Position numbers and translations under genes: made by a program. The notes below the pieces were generated by a model. The model was not told where the DNA came from. It made no database searches and worked only from the letters and a program-made list of their open reading frames with translations. From an uncultured Eubacteriales bacterium (GTDB lineage: Bacteria; Bacillota_A; Clostridia; Lachnospirales; Cellulosilyticaceae): a stretch of DNA of 5,518 nucleotides. Positions 1 to 5,518 of this stretch are shown piece by piece (position 1 is the first letter of the stretch; each line of letters opens with the position of its first letter). Where the stretch lies: NCBI GenBank assembly GCA_900556665.1, contig USPX01000148.1, positions 1 to 5,518 of the forward strand. Reading direction: 5' to 3'.

Positions 1-890
<890 letters not shown>

Positions 891-923
891 TCACTAACTC
901 TATTATTAAAAGCTAACTTCTAA

Positions 924-1272
<349 letters not shown>

Positions 1273-1284
1273 TTGATATTTATA

Positions 1285-1313
1285 ATATTATGGTATTATT
1301 ACCTTTAATGCAA
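1285..1313 (-). promoter_or_regulatory. Probable sigma-A promoter of groES-groEL
   Basis: On the minus strand TTGCAT (1308-1313) and TAATAT (1285-1290) are separated by 17 bases. They would start transcription near 1278, just before the CIRCE element, the arrangement usual for HrcA-controlled operons. Both boxes are imperfect and the region is so AT-rich that overlapping alternatives such as TATTAT or TATAAA are possible. The placement relative to CIRCE is the best support. Confidence 0.5.
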
Positions 1314-1372
1314 ATTTTATTTTAGTTGATTTAATAGCCTTATCTCATTTTTTCATTTGTTTTCTTTTATTT

Positions 1373-2269
1373 TTATGCTTTTTCTTTTGTTTTTATTTTT
1401 TCAGTAAAAAGTGCATTTTCTCTACCATAAAAGAAGAGATATTGTTGCGCATAACCTGCTAAATTACCAAAGTAGGATTTGGCAAACTTTTGTATCTCCA
1501 CTAGCTTCATTTCTCTTCCTTCAAAATATAATCCTTCCATAACACGCTTTATCCAGACGTCTGTTGGAAAAAGTTCCATCTTAGAGTAAGCAAATAGCAA
1601 AATACAATCTGCAATCTTAGGCCCTACACCTTTTATACTCATAAGTTTTTCTTTAGCTTCTTCAGCAGACATTAAATAGAGGTCATTTAATACTATTTCT
1701 TCATTTAATATTTTATGACACGCATCTATAATATAGGGTGCTCTAAAGCCTACTTTACAAGCTCTTAAATCTTCTTCTGTAGCATTTTTAAGTTCTTCTG
1801 GTGTTGGAAAAGTATAATATCCATTGCAATCTTCATCTTCTATAGGTGTACCAAACTGTCTACTAATATTCTTAATGCATTCTTTAATATGAGGAATAGC
1901 TTTATTTTGTGAAATAATAAAGGATATTAACATCTCCCAAGGGTCTTGCTTTAGTATTCTAATACCTTGTCCAAATGCTACAGCCTTGGCCATATGCTCA
2001 TCTTTAGCTGATAAGGTGTTAGCAATCTCTGCATAATTTGTATTAATGTCTAAATAGTGACTCCATACTTCATCTAGCTCACTAATATTGGTATTATAAA
2101 TCATTACACTACTAGATTCTTCGTGTTGTGCTAACTTAATTACTTTTTGCTTTGCAACAAGCATATAGCTTTGATCTGTTATCTTTTCAAAGCGAAATAC
2201 TTGTCCACTTTCTAAAATCTGTCTCACGTCAAAATGATCCAAATGTCCTAGCATCACCACATTTTTCAT
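1373..2269 (-). CDS. ogg: 8-oxoguanine DNA glycosylase / AP lyase, Ogg1-like (clostridial type)
   Basis: This bifunctional base-excision repair enzyme removes 8-oxoguanine from DNA and nicks the abasic site. The 298-residue product has the N-terminal Ogg domain with SGQVFRF (21-27, Gly22 matching human OGG1 Gly42). The HhH-GPD fold follows: WEMLISFIISQNKAI with Asn122 (human Asn149), then the helix-hairpin-helix IKGVGPKIADCILLFAY (212-228). Lys218 is the Schiff-base nucleophile and Asp237 in PTDVW is the catalytic aspartate. The Lys-Asp spacing of 19 equals that of human OGG1 (Lys249/Asp268). Cys222, Gln275 and Phe279 match human Cys253, Gln315 and Phe319 of the lesion pocket. Position 127 is His where human has Arg154, and 175 is Phe where human has Tyr203. 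The start is supported by AAAGGG nine bases upstream. It lies upstream of and in line with groES with no clear terminator between, so some read-through is possible. No iron-sulphur cluster motif is seen, which argues against MutY or Nth. Confidence 0.93.
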   Translation of the reverse strand: MKNVVMLGHLDHFDVRQILESGQVFRFEKITDQSYMLVAKQKVIKLAQHEESSSVMIYNTNISELDEVWSHYLDINTNYAEIANTLSAKDEHMAKAVAFGQGIRILKQDPWEMLISFIISQNKAIPHIKECIKNISRQFGTPIEDEDCNGYYTFPTPEELKNATEEDLRACKVGFRAPYIIDACHKILNEEIVLNDLYLMSAEEAKEKLMSIKGVGPKIADCILLFAYSKMELFPTDVWIKRVMEGLYFEGREMKLVEIQKFAKSYFGNLAGYAQQYLFFYGRENALFTEKIKTKEKA

Positions 2270-2278
2270 GCTGTCACA

Positions 2279-2284
2279 CCCTTT
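2279..2284 (-). promoter_or_regulatory. Ribosome binding site of the Ogg gene
   Basis: AAAGGG on the minus strand lies nine bases before the ATG at 2267-2269. It is weaker than the groES and groEL sites but well placed, and supports this start over the internal Met6. Confidence 0.65.
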
Positions 2285-2372
2285 ACTATTATTCTTTAGA
2301 TATTATTTCCATTTTATAAATAAATAACCATTTTGCACACTAATATATTATTTATTAATAATTTAACAATAT

Positions 2373-2381
2373 TAATGATTA
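2373..2381 (+). promoter_or_regulatory. Possible Fur/PerR/Zur-family operator core in the divergent region
   Basis: TAATGATTA is a perfect 4-1-4 dyad matching the TAATnATTA core shared by Fur, PerR and Zur boxes. Aligned to the 7-1-7 Fur and Per consensus it agrees at 10 of 14 fixed positions, with mismatches only in the outer bases. It lies 56 bases before the start at 2438, within the 168-base gap between the glycosylase and the Cys/His-rich gene. AT-rich DNA produces such cores by chance, so this is only a candidate. Confidence 0.2.
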
Positions 2382-2409
2382 TTCTGCCTCCTTTATGCTA
2401 TGCTAGTAA

Positions 2410-2415
2410 TATAAT
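2410..2415 (+). promoter_or_regulatory. Possible -10 box for the gene at 2438
   Basis: A perfect TATAAT is present, but the expected -35 position (2387-2392) reads CCTCCT, which is not a -35 box. Transcription from here would begin near 2422, leaving a leader of only about 16 bases with the ribosome binding site at its very start. Other AT-rich hexamers further upstream could serve instead. The divergent Ogg promoter could not be placed with confidence either. Confidence 0.3.
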
Positions 2416-2422
2416 TACTATT

Positions 2423-2431
2423 GAAAGGAAG
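2423..2431 (+). promoter_or_regulatory. Ribosome binding site deciding the start at 2438
   Basis: GAAAGGAAG ends six bases before ATG 2438-2440. It supports this start over the TTG at 2333, which would add 35 hydrophobic residues encoded by AT-rich intergenic DNA and has no ribosome binding site. Confidence 0.8.
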
Positions 2432-2437
2432 TTTATC

Positions 2438-3202
2438 ATGAAAGATACAATCTATACTATTCCTCTAACAGAGGCTTTTAATGCACAGGATGAATGTCCT
2501 TTTTGCTTTATCTCACGAAAACTTGAACAAGATGCAATTTCCTTCATTTTAGGTGCCGCTTATATGGAAGATGATATTCGCGCTGTAACGGATAAAATGG
2601 GATTTTGTAAAGAACACTATAAAAAAATGTATGATTATGGTAATCGTCTTGGTAATGCACTTATCCTTCATACTCACTATATTGCTCTTCAAAAAGAACT
2701 TGCTAAGCAAATTGAGGCTTATACACCTTCTAAAGCAAGCTTTTTTGATAAATTTAAAAAGACTAAAACAATCGATACAGCAGAACATAATTCTATTAGT
2801 GATTGGGTAGATGCTCAAAATAAATCTTGTTACATATGTGACTATATCGACACTAACTTTGTGCGTTATATGGATACCTTCTTCTATCTTTATAGCTCTA
2901 CTCCAGACTTTAAAAAGCTATTTAATGAAAGTAAAGGTTTCTGTTTACCTCACTTCGGTAACCTTATGCGCCTTTCTCATACTAAAATATCTGATAAGGA
3001 TAAACCTGAATTTTATAATACACTCTTCAAACTTACACAAGCTAATCTTAAACGTATAGAAGAAGATCTTTCTTGGTTTATTGATAAATATGATTATCGT
3101 AACAAAGATGCTGATTGGAAGAACTCTAAAGATGCCATCCCAAGAGGTATGCAAAAACTAGCAAGTGGTTATGTCCAAGATCCACCTTTCAAAGAAAAAT
3201 AA
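2438..3202 (+). CDS. DUF6062-type protein with two CxxC...CxxH modules, function unknown
   Basis: This is a 254-residue soluble protein starting MKDTIYTIPLTEAF, with no signal peptide or membrane segment. I recognise the overall pattern from clostridial proteins of the DUF6062 family, whose function is not established. Two similar modules are visible. The first has Cys20-x2-Cys23 (CPFC) and Cys57-x2-His60 (GFCKEHY). The second has Cys131-x2-Cys134 (CYIC) and Cys169-x2-His172 (GFCLPHF). The gap between the CxxC and CxxH pairs is 33 residues in the first and 34 in the second, which suggests an internal duplication and two metal sites, most likely zinc. A charged linker (about 96-128) separates them, and the tail carries DYRNKDADWKNSKDAIPRG (219-237). 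It is transcribed divergently from the Ogg gene and converges on the ATPase. The family name is from memory and the metal binding is inferred from motif shape. No catalytic activity can be assigned. Confidence 0.85.
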   Translation: MKDTIYTIPLTEAFNAQDECPFCFISRKLEQDAISFILGAAYMEDDIRAVTDKMGFCKEHYKKMYDYGNRLGNALILHTHYIALQKELAKQIEAYTPSKASFFDKFKKTKTIDTAEHNSISDWVDAQNKSCYICDYIDTNFVRYMDTFFYLYSSTPDFKKLFNESKGFCLPHFGNLMRLSHTKISDKDKPEFYNTLFKLTQANLKRIEEDLSWFIDKYDYRNKDADWKNSKDAIPRGMQKLASGYVQDPPFKEK

Positions 3203-3287
3203 CTTACACGCTATATTTATCTCACATTTTCAATTCAAGTTTTAAGTTTAGAAATAAGAAATTTAAAAATTAAAATCTCTGCTCTAT

Positions 3288-3339
3288 AAAAAGGCGTATT
3301 AAAACATAAGAAACTATTTCTTATATCTTAATACGCCTT
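3288..3339 (-). terminator. Rho-independent terminator of the ATPase gene, long hairpin
   Basis: An inverted repeat pairs AAGGCGTATTAA (3291-3302) with TTAATACGCCTT (3328-3339), and an inner arm ATAAGAAA (3306-3313) with TTTCTTAT (3317-3324) around a 3-base loop. The three positions between the arms pair as G-U, A-U and U-G only in minus-strand RNA, giving a continuous 23-bp stem. On that strand GCC is followed by five T residues (3292-3288). The hairpin begins seven bases after the ATPase stop codon at 3347-3349. On the plus strand the stem has two A-C mismatches and is followed by AACTTAATC, so it is at best a weak terminator for the gene ending at 3202. Confidence 0.85.
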
Positions 3340-3346
3340 AACTTAA

Positions 3347-4825
3347 TCATAGCTTATATTTTTGTGATAATGCACTTACTTCTCTAAACATCTTATAGAT
3401 TTGAATATATACTGTTGGGAATATAGCAAAACCATATAAACTAACTATCTGCTCCTTACTTAATGTACTTACCTGACAAAATTCACTTATTCCAGGTACA
3501 AATAGCACCATATTAAGTAATAAAACACCTATTATAAATGCCAATACACTGGCTTTATTTGATAATAGTCCCAGTTTAAATATAGAACCTTCACCACGAC
3601 AATTAAATCCATGAAGTAGTCTTGCTAAACATAATGTACCAAATGCCATAGTCATCGCAACGCCACTATCTCCGCTACGCAAGCCTACAAAATAAGACAT
3701 CATTGTAAATACTGTTAGTAAAACACCTTGTACCCCTAATATTTTCATAAACTCACTATTTAAAAGCTTCTCATTTGCTTTTCTAGGCTTTTGTTTTAAT
3801 AAATCATTTCTGCACTCCTCCATCCCAATAGCAATAGCAGGTAAACTATCTGTCACTAAATTAATAAATAACAATTGTACTGCTGCAAAAGGTACTGGTA
3901 GTCCTAATAAAGAAGTTGCTAATACACATAAGATACCCGCTGTGTTTCCAGATAATAAAAACTTAATAGCATTTTTAATATTACTATATATATTCCTTCC
4001 ATTTACAATAGCCTTAACAATAGTTGCAAAATTATCATCTGTTAAAATCATCGAGGCAGCATCCTTAGATACCTCTGTTCCTGTAATCCCCATTGCTATA
4101 CCAATATCCGCTTTCTTCAGGGCAGGTGCATCATTTACGCCATCACCAGTCATAGCCACTATATGCCCTTTCTTTTGCCAAGCCTCTACTATCCTAATCT
4201 TATGTGCTGGTGATACTCTAGCATATACAGAAATATCTTCAATACACTGATCTAGTTCGTCATTTGTCATTTTATCTAATTCCACACCTTCTACAGCCAG
4301 TTGGCCTTCTTGTAAAATTCCAATTTCTCTAGCAATACTTGATGCAGTTACTTTATGATCTCCAGTAATCATTACAGGTCTAATACCAGCTTTGATACAA
4401 TCTCCTACAGCTTCTTTAGATTCTTCCCTAGGTGGGTCAATCATAGCTACTAATCCTAAAAATATATAGTCACACTCATCTGCTAAAGTTAATGCTCTAT
4501 TTTCTTCTATTTCCTTATAAGCAAATCCTAATACCCTAAGACCATTATTAGAAAACCTTTCATTAGCTTCAGTAATTTGTCTCATTTCCTCCTTAGTAAT
4601 CTTCCCTAACCCATCCTCTCTTTCTATGTACGTCACATGTTGTAATAAAACATCTGTTGCCCCCTTCGTAAATAAAATATATTTATCATTAATCTTATGT
4701 AATGTGCTCATAAGCTTTCTATCTGAATCAAAGGCTATCTCCTGCTCTCTTATTATTTGCATTCTCATATCTTCTTCATCAATACCATAGATCTCAGCTA
4801 AATTTACTAGTGCAATCTCTGTTGG
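3347..4825 (-). CDS. P-type ATPase, downstream open segment (nucleotide-binding domain to M10)
   Basis: This is the second piece of the broken pump, opening right after a TGA at 4826-4828 with PTEIALVNLAEIYG, the missing continuation of GDPTE. The first ATG (4766-4768) lies 19 codons in, inside the nucleotide-binding domain, with no convincing ribosome binding site. Counting from that Met, it contains KGATD (35-39), DPPRE (111-115), TGDHKV (135-140) and the hinge motif TGDGVND (207-213). Six membrane helices follow: M5 about 266-290, M6 about 296-316 with Asn303 and Asp307 of NLVTD as likely Ca2+ ligands, M7 342-362, M8 370-388 with LARLLHGFNCR, M9 407-426 and M10 441-460. M5 lacks the acidic ligand of SERCA site I (KFLLSGNTAG), which points to a single Ca2+ site, as reported for LMCA1-like pumps. 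Alone it lacks the phosphorylated Asp and cannot work as a pump. Confidence 0.85.
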   Translation of the reverse strand, partial: PTEIALVNLAEIYGIDEEDMRMQIIREQEIAFDSDRKLMSTLHKINDKYILFTKGATDVLLQHVTYIEREDGLGKITKEEMRQITEANERFSNNGLRVLGFAYKEIEENRALTLADECDYIFLGLVAMIDPPREESKEAVGDCIKAGIRPVMITGDHKVTASSIAREIGILQEGQLAVEGVELDKMTNDELDQCIEDISVYARVSPAHKIRIVEAWQKKGHIVAMTGDGVNDAPALKKADIGIAMGITGTEVSKDAASMILTDDNFATIVKAIVNGRNIYSNIKNAIKFLLSGNTAGILCVLATSLLGLPVPFAAVQLLFINLVTDSLPAIAIGMEECRNDLLKQKPRKANEKLLNSEFMKILGVQGVLLTVFTMMSYFVGLRSGDSGVAMTMAFGTLCLARLLHGFNCRGEGSIFKLGLLSNKASVLAFIIGVLLLNMVLFVPGISEFCQVSTLSKEQIVSLYGFAIFPTVYIQIYKMFREVSALSQKYKL

Positions 4826-5505
4826 TCACCCATATTTACATTTTCTCTTGTAATAGAATCATTACATAATACACAAGCCTTCATTAAATAATCATCTAAT
4901 TTATTTTCTAACTTAAGCCCTTTATCATTTATTTCTTCCCCAGCTCTAAACAATTTCTTTACTGTCATTTTATTTTGTGTTAATGTTCCCGTCTTATCTG
5001 AACAAATAACAGATATACATCCTAAACTTTCTACAGCCTTAAGCTCTTTCATAATAGCATTCTTCTTAGCCATATTCTGTGTACCTAATGCTAATACAAT
5101 CGTTACAATAGAACTAAGCGCCTCAGGAATGGCAGCTACTGCTAACGCCACAGCAAACATTAAGGCATCAATTACCGCCATTTTCCTATATAAGCTTAAC
5201 CCAAATACAATAAAACAAATAACAATTATAATAATTGCCAACTTCTTACTAAACTCATCTAAACTTCTTTGTAAAGGTGTTTGCTTATCACCTACCTCAT
5301 TCATTAAATTAGCAATCTTACCAATCTCTGTTGCCATTCCTGTATGTGTCACAACTACTATAGCACGCCCATAAGTAACAAGTGAGCCTGAAAACACCCT
5401 ATTTTTCTGATCCCCTAATGGTATATCACTTTCTGCATAAATAGCATCAGCTTGCTTATTTACACTCTCTGATTCTCCTGTAAGAGAACTTTCATTTTCT
5501 AATAT
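4807..5505 (-). CDS. P-type ATPase, upstream open segment (actuator end to phosphorylation site)
   Basis: This is the first readable piece of the broken pump. It runs from an in-frame TAG at 5506-5508 to a premature TAG at 4807-4809. It begins ILENESSLTGES, so residues before the actuator TGES loop are missing. Two membrane helices follow, about 5190-5245 (M3) and 5080-5170 (M4, with AAIPEALSSIVTI). Next comes CSDKTGTLTQNK, whose phosphorylated Asp is encoded at 4996-4998. The last true residues are VNMGD; QQRLH after them is out-of-frame sequence. The only standard start codon near its beginning is a GTG at 5395-5397, which falls inside a conserved domain (RVFSGSLV) and lacks a ribosome binding site, so it is not a genuine start. 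Confidence 0.85.
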   Translation of the reverse strand: MLENESSLTGESESVNKQADAIYAESDIPLGDQKNRVFSGSLVTYGRAIVVVTHTGMATEIGKIANLMNEVGDKQTPLQRSLDEFSKKLAIIIIVICFIVFGLSLYRKMAVIDALMFAVALAVAAIPEALSSIVTIVLALGTQNMAKKNAIMKELKAVESLGCISVICSDKTGTLTQNKMTVKKLFRAGEEINDKGLKLENKLDDYLMKACVLCNDSITRENVNMGDQQRLH

Positions 5506-5518
5506 CTAAGTAAAAACA

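Larger units (their letters stand above)
3347..5518 (-). pseudogene. Calcium-type P-type ATPase, 5'-truncated by the window and frameshifted twice
   Basis: The intact form is an inner-membrane P2-type cation pump that expels Ca2+ using ATP through an aspartyl-phosphate intermediate. Joining the frames gives about 719 residues against roughly 870-900 usual for the family. About 150-170 N-terminal residues (M1-M2 and the start of the actuator domain) lie beyond the window. In order I see the actuator SSLTGES, M3, M4 with PEALSSIVT, the phosphorylation motif SDKTGTLTQNKM, GD(P)TE, KGATD, DPPRE, MITGDHKV, TGDGVNDAP, M5, M6 with NLVTDSLP, and M7-M10. The M4 and M6 motifs fit bacterial PMCA-like pumps such as Listeria LMCA1. 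Frame breaks occur at about 4824 (one base lost) and about 5500 (one base gained, close to the window edge). It could be a real pseudogene or a good gene with sequencing errors, and the high conservation of every motif makes error or very recent damage likely. It ends in TGA just before the terminator. Confidence 0.85.

Noticed and set aside
1273..1372. Small RNA or tRNA gene between groES and the Ogg gene
   Set aside because: No cloverleaf, no stable GC stem and no terminator-like end are present.
2354..2376. 7-base inverted repeat ATTAATA / TATTAAT as an independent operator
   Set aside because: It is composed only of A and T in a very AT-rich intergenic region, so chance is a sufficient explanation.
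2333..2437. 35-residue hydrophobic N-terminal extension of the Cys/His-rich protein, resembling a signal peptide
   Set aside because: It would start at a TTG without a ribosome binding site and is a by-product of AT-rich intergenic DNA. The start at 2438 has a good ribosome binding site and fits the conserved N-terminus.
2549..3154. Other open frames overlapping the Cys/His-rich gene on both strands (2549-2818 minus, 2811-3059 plus, 2945-3154 minus)
   Set aside because: All lie within the real gene in other frames, without ribosome binding sites or recognisable motifs.
3942..4250. Plus-strand open frame within the ATPase, and a similar one at 5129-5374
   Set aside because: They are antisense to conserved ATPase motifs, and their hydrophobic products reflect the complement of membrane-helix codons.
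4807..4828. Programmed ribosomal frameshift or recoding in the ATPase
   Set aside because: There is no slippery heptamer, the stops are ordinary, and a single missing C fully explains the break. Such recoding is not known for this family.

Overview
The window reads as chromosomal DNA from a low-GC, spore-former-type Firmicute, most likely a clostridium (class Clostridia; the genus cannot be decided from the sequence). The grounds are strongly AT-rich coding and intergenic DNA, strong GGGAGG ribosome binding sites, a perfect CIRCE heat-shock operator before groES-groEL, a clostridial-type Ogg DNA glycosylase and a protein of the clostridial DUF6062 type. Both ends cut through genes (groEL on the left, a P-type ATPase on the right), so this may be an entire short contig.

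Layout from left to right. Positions 1-809 (minus) hold the first 269 codons of groEL. Positions 924-1208 (minus) hold complete groES, with its operator at 1246-1272 and a probable promoter at 1285-1313. Positions 1373-2269 (minus) hold a complete 8-oxoguanine DNA glycosylase. A 168-base divergent intergenic region follows. Positions 2438-3202 (plus) encode a 254-residue protein with two matching CxxC...CxxH modules. A long hairpin at 3288-3339 separates it from a convergent calcium-type P-type ATPase (3347-5518, minus). The ATPase lacks its N-terminus, which lies off the window, and it carries two apparent single-base frameshifts.

The genes look like housekeeping and stress functions rather than a dedicated new system. 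groES-groEL forms the HrcA/CIRCE-controlled chaperonin operon, the glycosylase repairs oxidised guanine, and the ATPase would export Ca2+ if intact. The least understood gene is the Cys/His-rich one at 2438-3202. The points most worth a second look are the ATPase frameshifts, the paired Cys/His modules, the residues around the opposite-base pocket of the glycosylase, and two hairpins whose wobble pairs fit minus-strand RNA. I found no mobile element, CRISPR array, tRNA or rRNA.
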